A stretch of 64,000 nucleotides of DNA from Nereocystis luetkeana (taxonomy: Eukaryota; Sar; Phaeophyceae; Laminariales; Laminariaceae), in contig JARUPZ010000007.1 in the NCBI GenBank assembly GCA_031213475.1, positions 9,260,458 to 9,324,457 on the forward strand, in the 5' to 3' direction. Under the pieces are notes generated by a model. The model saw nothing but the letters and a program-made list of their open reading frames with translations. It was not told the origin of the DNA and searched no databases. Every line of letters starts with the position of its first letter. Positions within the stretch are counted from its first letter, which is position 1. Shown piece after piece: positions 23,403 to 33,740 of this stretch. The translations under genes were made by a program, and so were the position numbers.

Positions 23403-23870
23403 GTGAGCACGAGATTACCCGCAACTGCCTACGTATTTTACGCACTGCCGGAATGGTTGGTACACTACGTCATCATCTCGTGCACGGCTTCCTTTGCCTT
23501 GGTCGTTGTTTGTGCTTGCGCGCTTCATGTCTTCTGCACATCCACCCAACGACCGTGCCATGCTTCAACGATGATTGCGAGCAAAGCACCCGAAACACTC
23601 GGTATCTTCTGCCGCCACGTCTTCCGTTGCCTCTATATACCTGTGCTAGATTACTGATGTAACGGATAAAGGGTACCTGTCCGTCCGTGAGCTTTGTTAG
23701 AATCAAAGGCAAACCCTGTGCCAGCCCAAACCACGGTAGCGCTCTGTACTCGTTACACTTCGCGCTTTCCGTTTCCCTTTCCCGTCCGTGCCAGCACTGC
23801 GGGTACGCAACGTGTGCGGTTCGGCCTTCCGAACACACTCGCTCAACTACTGTAAACGAATGATACGTAG

Positions 23871-23948
23871 CCCCTGCCAGTAGGCAACGAGAAAGTCCCA
23901 CCATCACCGCCGACACCGCCCCTATAGAAGATACACCGCTCCCCAAAG
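23871..23948 (+). CDS. G exon 1, donor broken
   Basis: 78 nt after acceptor acgtag, reading P-A-S-R-Q-R-E-S...E-D-T-P-L-P-K. The donor position reads ctacgt instead of gtacgt, so this copy may not splice normally. Confidence 0.4.
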
Positions 23949-24085
23949 CTACGTACACATCTAGTGTCGGAAACGTCGTTCCTAAAAAAGGCATGACAGC
24001 ACCTCAGTCGAATATCTCATACTGCTGGTCCTTGCGTTTTTCTTCCCCACCTTCGCATTTGCTTGCCCGATCGGTACCCTGCCAG

Positions 24086-24232
24086 AGTCAACAGCGCCAG
24101 AGGACATTTCGGCGGAGTCGGACTCCAACAAAGGCGCTCCGGCTACCCCTGATACTGTTGGAGCTACTGGTGGTGGGGGCGGCATTGAAGGCTGTCCAAG
24201 CGATGACGACATCAAGCAGCCGCTGCCCCCTG
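24086..24232 (+). CDS. A exon 2
   Basis: 147 nt, acceptor ccctgccag, donor gtagga, phase 1-1. Gly/Asp-rich linker G-G-G-G-G-I-E-G-C-P-S-D-D-D-I, ending P-L-P-P-G. Confidence 0.5.
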
Positions 24233-24361
24233 GTAGGAAGAAACAATGCGCGATTTTTCTTGTATTTTTCGTTTGGCTACGTCCTTCGCTGTGATACCTT
24301 CGAACCACTCCATGCTGACGTCCTTTCCTTGAGACCTTCCGCTCTTATACTATTTTTGCAG

Positions 24362-24408
24362 GGAGAAACGGAAGCACCGAAGAAATTTCGAAAGCTGCTA
24401 ACATTCAG
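24362..24408 (+). CDS. C exon 2 (short)
   Basis: 47 nt between tttttgcag and gtagcg, phase 1-0, reading R-N-G-S-T-E-E-I-S-K-A-A-N. The I-D of other copies is changed to R-N. Confidence 0.33.
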
Positions 24409-24755
24409 GTAGCGCACGTTGTACGTATTATTAGCGCGCTTGGTCGTACAATGCGTTGAGGAGAAGTGTCTTAAGCGCCCGTATAGTACGCTTCGGTCAG
24501 GAACTACCTGCAATGTGAAGCGCCAACATAATAGATGCGGGAGGGACCTTGTCAGTGCTCGCAATCATACGCCTAACTGCTAAACGTTAAGTTATGATGG
24601 GCGTCTCCAGAATCATAATGGCGAATCTGGAGGAACGTTCTCGGTGTGTATCAAGATCGATTACGAATATTACGGATACCAGGTATGTTTTTCTCCAATC
24701 GAAGATGTTCGTTTCTTGATAATTAAACCACTGGGATACTAAATCAGCCCTCACG

Positions 24756-24816
24756 AAGTAGCTCACAGGTTTAACTGTTGATATAAGAACCAATCAAGTC
24801 CCGAGTTGAATCCCGC
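24756..24816 (+). repeat. tRNA-like (SINE-head-like) segment, copy I
   Basis: agtagctcacagg resembles a pol III A box and gagttgaatcccg a B box, about 40 nt apart. The arms do not fold into a clean cloverleaf, so this is a tRNA-derived repeat and not a tRNA gene. The homologous copy is at 37646-37706. Confidence 0.4.
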
Positions 24817-25039
24817 CAAAGTCGGTTTTCCCTGTTTCCCGGGCGGAAAAAAGGAAGAACAAATGGAAAGATCCACGATCAAATAATTCACGATATGTGG
24901 GGAGGGGGGCACGACAAATCAGGTGCTGATTAGGGTCTTGATACTGGCGGGAGGCCGTATCGAGCCCAAATGTACATTTTTCGTTTTGAGAGCTTGAACG
25001 ACTCAATGAGTAGCTCAGTGGTTCAACCTTTTTGAAAGG

Positions 25040-27226
25040 AACAAAAACAGTGCCATTGCCGAGACCCTTCGCCTTGGAGCACCCTCTGCACTCCGGCAGC
25101 TCTCTCTCGAGGACGATCCCATGCGGTTGCGGGGTCTTGCGGAGTAGTATCTTGAGGAAGTGTCCAGTCGCGAGGTGGGAGTCGTTGATGCCAATCGCAG
25201 CGTTGTTGCGCAGTTACCGACGGCCAAGTACAACACAGGCAATATCCCTACTACTGCAGTCGATCCGGTAGCCTTCAAGGCTGCACAGGGTCCCACTCAA
25301 GGGGAACACGATCGAACGCTCTTACTTAAGTCTGGCTGCAACTCCCGTGGTGCGCCCTTACGAACTATGGCTGTTTGTGACGAGAGTGGGCAAGGGAAAT
25401 AGGTGGTGGCAGAGGTCCGGCAAGTGCACAACGTTAGTTAATAGCACTTACACGAGACCGTTTCAGGACCGAAAGACAACGTTTATGTCACCGTATCCTT
25501 CGATTGACCGAGTTGAGCCATCGGCAATACACATTTTGAGATTATACACTCGATAAGTAAGCATGCAGTCTGCGGAGGGCGTCATGTGAGTAGACGATCC
25601 ACTATCGCAAATCCAGGCCTCGTCTCCTACCTGCCAGGTTAACTTCCCTTCCCCCATTCTGCCTGAGCCATCACTGCACTCACCTGTCTCTTCGGCCTTG
25701 GAAGCCGAGGCCCGGAACATACCTTCTCTACTACCCCAACCGCGCTTGCCATCGCCAACACAGCTACTTCTTTCGGTGAGGGGCAAACATCAACAGCGTG
25801 CGCCCGTCCATTGCATCGGCTGCATCGATTCTACGCGGACGTGGGGCAGGCATCGGCACTTGTGCCCCCGTCCTTGGCATCGGCTACATAGCTTCGCCGT
25901 GCAGTCGCCCTTCCAATAGCCTCTCTTGCTACACCTATGGCAGTCGCTCACCAGAAGTGCTTCCGCTGGAGTCTCTGGCATTGCTGTTATCGCCACCAGC
26001 AGCAGCCGCGGCCGAGCCCCCGCGATCCTCGTTGGTCCCTCTCCTGCCTCATCCTTGTTGTCCCCAACGTCCGCCCCTTTCTCTGCCACTGCCCCCACCT
26101 TTCCCGCGGCCACCGCCATCGCCGCCACCGCCGCCCCCGGCGTACATAGCTTGGCCTGCATGGCCAGCGTTGGAACCACTCTTCCCGTTTCGATAAAGTG
26201 GGTGATGCCGCTCTCGAACAGCCTTGGTGATCTCATGGCGGCCGATGCTGTCACGAGGTGCCAGGTTCCCTGCCTCCACCTCGTATTCGGCAGGCAGGGC
26301 GAAACTGAAGAGGCTGTATATCATGTGATCGTCAAGTGTCAGGCCTGTTGTACGCATCTCCGCCGTAAGATCCTCGATCCTACCCCTCTCCTCGAGTGGT
26401 ACGGTTTCCAGCGCTATCTTGAAATTGTTCAGGCGTCAAGAGAGGTCGGATTTGACCCCCGTCGCCTGAGGGCCGTACCAGGCAAGGAGAGCGTCCAACG
26501 CTTCCCTCGGCGAAGTACGCCTGTTCAGAATACTCATGTCACTCTCATTCTTGCTCTTAAGAGCCCTCGACGAGAAAGACCACGCCAATGTGTGCATGTG
26601 CACACTTTCGCGGCTAAACACCTAGCGACAAATACCGGGTTTTCAGTTTCTAATCCCCCGAAGGGGATGTACTGCGGTGGATCCGACGCGAAGGCAGACA
26701 AGAAGCCAACTCCTTTGGCGCATTACCGAGCGTCTCTTGTCCACGGGTCAAACTCAGGTTTCAGCCCACTAAACGAGGCTACAGCAGTGTGCTCAATGAC
26801 CAAATGGTGCGAGAGAAGCAGATCATGCCCACCACCCAACTCGCCGCCAGGGTATGCACCCCATTCTCTAGCCCTCCCTGGCTGGTCTGGTTGACCCCTC
26901 GGCTGGCCAACCTCGTCAAGTAGCGCAGTTCCTCCGCGTCCCTTTGACCCCAAACTCTGCGAGGTACGCTTATGCAAATTCGTCTCTCCTCCTGCTGTGT
27001 TGTCCCCGTGCCATGATTGCAGCAGCAGGAGCAGCATGGGTCGCTTTCACCGCAGTGGGTACTGTCCCACGCGGGGTCTACCCGTCAGCAGCCCGGCCAT
27101 AATGTGTCTCATGGCGTTCATCATTAACCCTTGACTCGATTCCAACATCAGTTGGACTTCGAGCCGCAGCTCTTGACCTTCACCCGAAGAATCGCTCTCT
27201 ACGTGAGCCGACGCCTCCGAAGACAT
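25040..27226 (-). pseudogene. Copia gag-protease remnant, copy I
   Basis: Starts at ATG 27226 (M-S-S-E). It holds a UBN2-type gag (Y-G-P-Q-A-T-G-V-K-S-D-L-S, L-P-A-E-Y-E-V-E-A-G-N-L-A), a Gly-rich hinge, a zinc knuckle C-H-R-C-S-K-R-G-Y-W-K-G-D-C (His replaced by Tyr) and the aspartic protease motif W-I-C-D-S-G-S-S-T-H-M-T-P-S near 25600. The gag-pre-integrase signature L-P-E-C-R-x-C near 25080 follows a frameshift. It ends before the integrase. Several stops interrupt the gag half. Confidence 0.72.
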
Positions 27227-28186
27227 ACTTGGCTTCTGGTGCCAGACTTCAAACGCCCAAGTACTTCATGAAACGAACAGAACAAAGCGTTGGTGTGCAG
27301 TGTCCACACACGTCGCAATGCTATTGGTAGGCCAGTAAACTTGAAACCAAACGTGGTGACGCAAGAAGTGTGTCCCCGGGGTTGCAGAAATACTCCACGA
27401 TGTGCAGAGAGGGAGACGGTATCACTCCATCCGTGATCGGCCTGACAACAGCACTAACAAGTAGCTAGCGGCTAGGGAAAAACAGGCCATCCTGAAAGCC
27501 GCCCATTGCTGCGCGCAAGGCACGCTGATAACATCAGCTTGTGTTTGTAGTGTTTTGTGTAACCGAAGTAACCACTTCCTGCGACGAGGTGCTATGCTGA
27601 TTTCCGGCGGGGATCGTAGCTCTGGAGGAGAGATTCCGGCCGACCGCTGGAGAAAGGCCTCATCGACCCCACACTTTGTAGGAAGAACTATAGCCGGCGC
27701 GACGGAACCGTACAACAACACTTCGCAAACCCTATTGCCACGAAACCACGGCTCTCGTTGATTTGTGCGGCAATGACTGACTGTAGCCAGTGATTTTCCT
27801 ATGCGTCTGTGACCTGCACCGCGTTTACGCGCGCTGCCGCTGATCGTGTATGCTCCTTTACCCCATGCCCACGTGCATTTCCTTTTCACCCTTCTTTTAA
27901 GCAGCAGTATGTTAGTCGGTTTCCTTCTATTGCCCAAGCTTGATCGTCATCGCTCCCGTCTGGACGCCCACGTCCACCCCCTGTAGTCATGACATGCGAT
28001 CAGCGGTCGAGTCGCTGTTAAGTAACCAAATGTACGCTCCTTGCGTACGTGCAACTGCCCGGACCCGCTCGTACTGCCACGGAAACACGTGCGGTGAAAA
28101 AGCTCCTGTCAAGCGCGTCACGTTTGTTAAACGGCCTCGACGCCCTCAATGTCCCCTCGCCCTTTTCCAAACTTCGGGGAGTTCAG

Positions 28187-28270
28187 AGAAAGGGCTATGT
28201 GCGAGCTTTCAAGTATCGGACGGCGATGCAGCCGTTACTTCTAACGATAGAGAATCGCTATTACCGCCTG
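28187..28270 (+). CDS. A' exon 2 (GC donor)
   Basis: 84 nt, acceptor gttcag, phase 1-1, ends R-E-S-L-L-P-P-G. The next bases are gcaaac, so splicing would need a GC-AG intron; copies 1 and 5 have GT here. Confidence 0.5.
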
Positions 28271-28587
28271 GCAAACGCATCTCAGCTGTATGCAACTGGT
28301 TGAGATGTTGGCGACAGCATGGTCGTCGCGAGGCATCCGCGAAGTAACTTTTTCGAGACCGACAAATAGCACTTTACTTGTGCAACGGATAATTTTGGCG
28401 ATCCTAACTCAAAGTAAAGAACAGCTCTGTTTCATGTCTTGGTGTCGTGCCCCGAAAAATCCATGTCGACAAGCGGGAGCCACGCATTCTATCTCCCAAG
28501 ACTTTGTGTTTCTTACACCCCGGCCAGTGTGAGCAGGGGCGTTCGTTACCAAACACGAGCGATTGACCCAGTATCGGTATCTTGCAG

Positions 28588-28722
28588 GGTGGAGTCGTCG
28601 CAAGACGGAGGCAAGACGGGTGTATTACATCAATCACGTAGGCAAGACCATCACCTGGACCAGACCCGTCACCCGTCCAGCTGCACCTTCACCTCCGCCG
28701 CCGGTGGCGCACGTGCCAGAAC
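28588..28722 (+). CDS. B exon 2 (WW core)
   Basis: 135 nt, acceptor tcttgcag, donor gtgagc, phase 1-1. G-W-S-R-R-K, then R-V-Y-Y-I-N-H, K-T-I-T-W-T-R-P and the Pro-rich tail P-S-P-P-P-P-V-A-H. Both Trp and the Tyr-Tyr pair are present, so this is an intact WW core. Confidence 0.75.
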
Positions 28723-29191
28723 GTGAGCACAAGAGTACCCGCAACTGCCTGCGTATTTTAGGTACTGTCGAGTTGATACGTGATAATCTCGTACGCGGTT
28801 TCCTTTGCTGTAGTCGTTTTTTTTGTGTTTGCGCGCTTCACGTTTTCTGAACACCTATCAACAACCGTGCCATACTCAAGAATCAACAACGAATGCGAGC
28901 AAAGCACCTGAAACACACTGTCTCTGATGCCGCCACGTTTCCCATTGCCTCCGTACACTTGTGCTAGATTACTGGTGTAACTGTTTATCTGTTCACCGGG
29001 GAGCTTGGCGCGAGTCAAGTGCAAACGCAATACGAGTTCGAACCACGGAAGCGCTCTATACTCGTTTCACTCGCACTCACGGGCGCTTTCCATTTCCCCT
29101 TTCCCGTCCGTGCCCGCACTACTGACATGCACCGTGTGCGGTCTGGCCTTCCGAACACGCTCGCTCGACTACTGTAAACAACGGCACATAG

Positions 29192-29269
29192 CCCCTGCAA
29201 GCGGGCAACGAGAAAGTGCCACCATCGCCGCCGACGCCGCCGCTGATGAAGACCCACCGCTCCCCAAAG
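29192..29269 (+). CDS. G exon 2
   Basis: 78 nt, acceptor acatag, donor gtacgc, phase 1-1: P-A-S-G-Q-R-E-S...D-E-D-P-P-L-P-K-G. The next downstream exon is an A exon (138-nt intron), so its L-P-K-G meets Trp only if splicing skips to a B exon. Confidence 0.55.
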
Positions 29270-29407
29270 GTACGCATATAGGTAGCGAAGCGTCATTCCC
29301 CAGAAGGGCATGACAGCACCACAGTTTGGTCGAATACCTTGTACCGCCGGTCCTTGCTTTTCTCTCGACCGCCTTCGCCTTCGCTTGCCCGATCGGTACC
29401 CTGCCAG

Positions 29408-29557
29408 AGTCTACAGCACCAGAGGATACTTCGGCGGCGTTGGACTCCCATGAATACGCTTCTGCTGCTCCTGATACTGTCGAAGCCACTGACGGTTGTG
29501 GTGGCGGCATTGAAGGTTGTCCAAGCAATGACGACATCACGCAGCCGCTGCCCCCTG
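29408..29557 (+). CDS. A exon 3
   Basis: 150 nt, acceptor ccctgccag, donor gtaggc, phase 1-1. S-T-A-P-E-D-T-S...G-G-G-I-E-G-C-P-S-N-D-D-I-T-Q-P-L-P-P-G. Confidence 0.52.
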
Positions 29558-29684
29558 GTAGGCACCAAAAAAGCGCATGTTTCCGTCTTTTTCTTTTGTC
29601 TATGTCCTTCGCTGTGATACCTATGGCGTCTCCATGCCAACCCCCTTTTTTCCAGACCTTCTGCTCTTACACCTTTTTTGGTAG

Positions 29685-29731
29685 GGATAGACGGCGGCAC
29701 CAAGGAAAATTCGATAGCTGCTAACTTTCAG
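29685..29731 (+). CDS. C exon 3 (short)
   Basis: 47 nt between tttggtag and gtagcg, phase 1-0: I-D-G-G-T-K-E-N-S-I-A-A-N-F-Q. Confidence 0.35.
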
Positions 29732-29824
29732 GTAGCGCAGGTTGCACGTTTTATTAAAGCGCATGGGCGATACAATGCGTTGTAGTGAAGTGCCTCAAGC
29801 GCCCGCATGTCGCGCTTTGGCCAG

Positions 29825-29912
29825 ATCGAAGTACCCGCAATGTGGAGCTCCCATGTCATAGATGCGGAAGGAAGCTTCCCAATGCTCCAAAGCATCGACG
29901 TAGTTACTGAAG
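29825..29912 (+). CDS. possible D exon
   Basis: Acceptor tggccag, phase 0 start compatible with C exon 3: I-E-V-P-A-M-W-S-S-H-V-I-D-A-E-G. Open here and at 37412-37499 but stopped or frame-shifted in the other units. It may be intronic sequence kept by recent duplication. Confidence 0.2.
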
Positions 29913-30533
29913 GGTATTTGGTGTGAACAAGCAAAAACGCGAACTTGGAGGAACGTTCTTGGAGTGTATCCAGATCAAAAAACAATTGCGGATACCGGGT
30001 ATTTTCTTCTCCATTCGATCAAAGCGTTGGCTTCCAGTGTTCACACACGTCGTAATGCTATTAGTAGACCTGGTTTTTGAAGCCAAAAGGTGGGAACGCA
30101 AGAGGTTTGTCCCCGGGATTAGAGAAACACTCCGGGTGGCGCAGAACGGGATATCACTCCCGTCATGATCGACGTTTACAACATTTTACAAGTTTCTAGC
30201 GGCCAGGGGAACCAGGCCATCCCGGAGGCCGCCCAATGCTGTGCATGAGGCACGCCGACAACGACATTAGTTTGTGGTTGTAGTGCATTATGTAACCGGA
30301 CCTACTACTCTCTGCGACGAGGCGCCAAGTTGATCAAAGGCGAGTCAGGTCGGGGGGGGCAGTTCTCGGGGGAGCGTCGCAGGGAATCCTCATTGATCCC
30401 AAACTTTCTACCAGTGTGAAGTAAAATTCAAGAGACACGACGGGCCTGTACAAAAATAATAATTCGCACACCCTGTTGTCAAAAACCCACGGCTCTCGTT
30501 GGTATGGCAATGCCTCAGACCAGTTAATGACTG

Positions 30534-31746
30534 TTAGGTGTGTGCGTGAGGTCCCTTTTATAGCCGGTAATAGCAATATCGGTGTCCATTGAACGTTGTG
30601 CGCAGTGATGAATTTCGGTTTTTTCGACCAACCACAACGAAGAAAATTGACAGCAGCCGTCATCATTGTTTTCTCAAGCCCAAAAGCCTGAGAATTAGAA
30701 AACAAGGAAAGACCTTCGTATGAGATATAAAAAGGAAGGATAAGCAGCAGCAACAGACAGCGTAGCGGCGGGAAGAGAAGGAGATGGAAGGTGGCGATCC
30801 ATCTCCTCCAACAGTCTCGCCACTCTCGCCACATTTGCCCACCTCCGCCCCTCCTCGGCTGCCAGCGCCGCTAGTGCTGCACGCGTATCTGCCTCCGCGT
30901 GCGGCTGCTGTTGACGCTCCTCGGACAATGCTCCTGCAGTGTCAAGTCGCAGCCGCTCCTCGGTTTTCATTGCCAACTTTCCCACCTCGGCTAGACTCTC
31001 GGCCGATTGGCGAGCTTCGGTCACAGCAGCATATTTGAGCACAGCCTCATCGTGTGCACGGGCAGCACCGCCATGACGTCGCTCCAACGCACGATAGTCA
31101 CGGCCCTCCGCTATGTTCTCAGCGCGCTTATCTCTCCCCGCTTATCCTGTTGGTTTTCCCGTGCGGGCGAATAACTCCTCGTCTTTTTTTTTCAAAGCCT
31201 CTTCTTGTAGGCCTGTACAGGTCCTTCTTGTTTTTTTCTTGTGTCGTGTCGTCCATTGTATTATGTATATAAAGAACTACTATTTTTTTACGTGGTGGTA
31301 CTATTTACTCAAGTGTACGATTGGAGTGATTTTTGCTTGTCCGTGTGCGGCATACCACGAACTACCTTTCTGTAGCCTCGATTCTTCGTATCTGTCGATG
31401 CACTCTACATCGGGGCAAATTATACCGAAAAAAGCTGAAAATCACACCTATTGCTGTTTTTGAGATCAGCATCTAACGGGAAAATATTCCGGTTCATGGA
31501 TTTGTTCAGAACATATGCTTTTATACGTTTGGGCACACTATGGACAGCCAATTCGTGACGTATCAGGAGTTAAAAGCGATATGATGCTGACCTTCCGGTA
31601 TGCTATATTCAAGTTGTTTTGGAGCCCCATGACAGTTCGGGGTTGCAAAAAATTATTGAGTCTGTTGGTAGTTCCGTTTGGGAAAAATTCGTAATATTCA
31701 CCATGCCTCCAATTTCTAGTCGATACGACCTCACGCACACACCTAA
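30534..31746. mobile_element. DNA transposon with perfect 20-bp terminal inverted repeats
   Basis: The left end ttaggtgtgtgcgtgaggtc (30534-30553) is the exact reverse complement of 31727-31746, and both ends are flanked by ctg (30531-30533, 31747-31749). Sister units read atgactg-t-agccag without the insert, which confirms a clean insertion of 1213 bp with a 3-bp target duplication. No DDE transposase was recognised; it carries a broken coiled-coil ORF. Superfamily not assigned. Confidence 0.82.
30695..31222 (-). pseudogene. coiled-coil ORF inside the TIR element
   Basis: A long minus frame of helix-forming, Ala/Glu/Arg-rich sequence (V-L-K-Y-A-A-V-T-E-A-R-Q-S-A-E-S-L; M-K-T-E-E-R-L-R-L; A-E-E-G-R-R-W-A-N-V). 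Upstream of the first Met (31087) the same frame continues past one TAA into L-Q-E-E-A-L-K-K-K-D-E-E-L-F-A-R-T-G-K-P-T-G. Coiled-coil tails like this occur in accessory DNA-binding proteins of some transposons, but the family is not identified. Confidence 0.45.
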
Positions 31747-32160
31747 CTGTGGCCAGTGGCCTCCCTATGCGCGTATGACCTGCACCGTGTTTGCGAGCGT
31801 TACCGTCGATCGTGTATGCTAATTGTTCTCCTTATTGGCGTGCCTTTCCCTGTAACCCTTCTTTCAAGCAGCACTGCGTTATTTGGTTTACTTTCTTTGC
31901 CAGAGCTGTCGTTGCTCGTTGTCGCCCCCTTGCCGGCATCCGCGCCTATCCCCCCCCCGCATTCATGACATGCGATCAGCGGTCGAGTCCCTGTTAGGTA
32001 AATACACGTACGCTCCGTGCGTGCGTGTCACTTCCCGGACCCGCTCGTATTGCTAACGAAGCGCGTGGAGGAAAAACACCTGTCAAGCGCGTTCAGTATG
32101 TTAAACGACCTCGGCGCCCTCAATATCCCCTCACCCTATCTCAACGTTCGGGGGCTTCAG

Positions 32161-32244
32161 AGGATGGGCTATGTGCGAACAGTCAAGTATCAGACGGTGA
32201 TGCAGCCGTTACTACTCACGAAGGAGAATCGCGATTATCGCATG
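32161..32244 (+). CDS. A' exon 3 (degenerate)
   Basis: 84 nt, phase 1-1, but ends G-E-S-R-L-S-H-G in place of L-P-P-G and is followed by gcataa (GC donor). The reading frame is kept. Confidence 0.4.
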
Positions 32245-32604
32245 GCATAAGCAGCTCAACTGTATTCAATTGGTTGAGGTGTTGGTGACCCTATGGTTGT
32301 CGTTGGGATTGATCCCAAAGGCATCCGCGAAGTATTGTTTTCAAGGCCATCGATTAGCACTTCACTCGTGCAACTGATATTTGTGGCGATGACGACGCAC
32401 AGGATAGCAGCTCTGTTTCATCTCTTGGTATCGTGTCCCAAAGGATCCATGTCGACAAGTGGAAGCCACGCATATAATCTCCCAAGACTTTATGCCTCTC
32501 ACACGCCAACCTGGTGTGTGTATCGACGATAGTAGGTCTACCAGTCTGAGCAGGGGCATTCAGTACCAACCGCGAACGATTGACTCAGTACCCATATCGT
32601 TCAG

Positions 32605-32739
32605 GGTGGAGTCTCAGCAAGACGGAGGAGGGACATGTGTTTTTCATCCATCACTTCAGCAAGACCACCACCTGGACCAGACCCGTCACCCGTCCAGCTC
32701 CACCGTCGCCTCCGCCACCGGTAGCGCACGTACCAGAAC
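32605..32739 (+). CDS. B exon 3 (WW core)
   Basis: 135 nt, acceptor tcgttcag, donor gtcagc, phase 1-1. G-W-S-L-S-K-T-E-E-G-H-V-F-F-I-H-H, K-T-T-T-W-T-R-P, tail P-S-P-P-P-P-V-A-H. Intact core; the donor is slightly off consensus. Confidence 0.72.
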
Positions 32740-33201
32740 GTCAGCACAAGAGTACCCACAACTATCTACGTATCTTAGGCACTGCCGGAATGGTTGGTAC
32801 ACTATACGTGGCTATCTCGTGCACGATTTACTTTCCTTTTTTCGTGTTATGTGTTCGCGCGCTTCACGTACTCTGCACATCCATCGACGACCGTGTCATA
32901 CTTCGAGAGTTAAGAATGAACACGAGCGGAACACCCGAAACGCTCGGTCTCTGCTGCCGCCACGTTTCCCATTGCCTCCATACACCTGTGCTCGATTACT
33001 GGTGTAACGGTTTGTCTGTTCGTCGGGGAGCTTTGCGCGAGTCAAGTGCAAACGCAGTACGAGTTCGAACCACAGTAGCGCTCTATACTCGTTACGCATT
33101 CACTCACGCGCGTTTTCCGTTTCCTCTTTCCCGTCCGTTCCACGTGTGCGGTCTGGCCTTCCGAACACGCTCGCTCGACTACTGTAAACAACGGTACATA
33201 G

Positions 33202-33279
33202 CCCCTGCAAGCGGGCAACGAGAAAGTGCCACCATCGCCGCCGACGCCGCCGATGATGAAGATCCCCCGCTCCCCAAAG
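33202..33279 (+). CDS. G exon 3
   Basis: 78 nt, acceptor acatag, donor gtacgc, phase 1-1, nearly identical to G exon 2, ending D-E-D-P-P-L-P-K-G. Confidence 0.55.
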
Positions 33280-33416
33280 GTACGCATATAGGTAGTGAAG
33301 CGTCATTCCCCAGAAGGGCATGGCAGCACCACAGTTTGGTCGAATACCTTGTACCGCCAGTCCTTGCTTTCTCTCCACCGCCTTCGCCTTCGCTTGCCCG
33401 ATCGGTACCCTGCCAG

Positions 33417-33566
33417 AGTCAACAACACCAAAAGACATTTCGGCAGCGTTGGACTCCCATGAAGACGCTCCTGCTGCTCCTGATACTGTCAAAGCTACTG
33501 ATGGTTGTGGTGGCGGCATTGAAGGTTGTCCAAGCGATGACGACATCACGCAGCCCCTGCCCCCTG
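33417..33566 (+). CDS. A exon 4
   Basis: 150 nt, acceptor ccctgccag, donor gtagga, phase 1-1, ends D-D-D-I-T-Q-P-L-P-P-G. Confidence 0.52.
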
Positions 33567-33693
33567 GTAGGAACAAAAAATGCGCGCTTTTTCTGTGTTT
33601 GTCTTTTGTCTGTGTCCTTCGCTGTGATACCTATGGCGTCTCCATGCTAACCCCCTTTTATCCACACATTCTGCTTTTGTACCATTTTTGTAG

Positions 33694-33740
33694 AGATAGA
33701 CGGCGGCACCGAGGAAAGTTCGACAGCTTCAAGTATTCAG
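33694..33740 (+). CDS. C exon 4 (short)
   Basis: 47 nt between ttttgtag and gtagcg, phase 1-0: I-D-G-G-T-E-E-S-S-T-A-S. Confidence 0.35.

Larger units (their letters stand above)
24706..27279 (-). mobile_element. Copia-derived insertion, copy I
   Basis: Present in this unit and at 37619-40308 but absent from the sister units, which read straight from ctcgatc to aaagcgttgg. The ends are inverted copies of TGTTCGTTTC (24706-24715, 27270-27279), i.e. TGTT...AACA as in LTR retrotransposons. Inside on the minus strand are gag, protease and the gag-pre-integrase segment; no integrase, RT or full LTR is present. A PBS-like TGGCACCAGAAGCC lies about 15 nt before the gag ATG. It is a non-autonomous or deleted element. 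Confidence 0.7.

Noticed and set aside
24756..24816. tRNA gene
   Set aside because: A and B box-like motifs but no consistent acceptor, D and T stems; better explained as a tRNA-derived repeat. Same for 37646-37706 and for tatagctcagtaggta in the miniature LTRs.
29110..29191. Zinc-finger-like C-x2-C-G-x-A-F...C-x3-H reading just upstream of G exons 2 and 3
   Set aside because: In G exons 1, 4, 5 and 6 a 1-nt difference upstream of the tag puts this reading out of frame while the exon itself keeps frame, so it is more likely intron.
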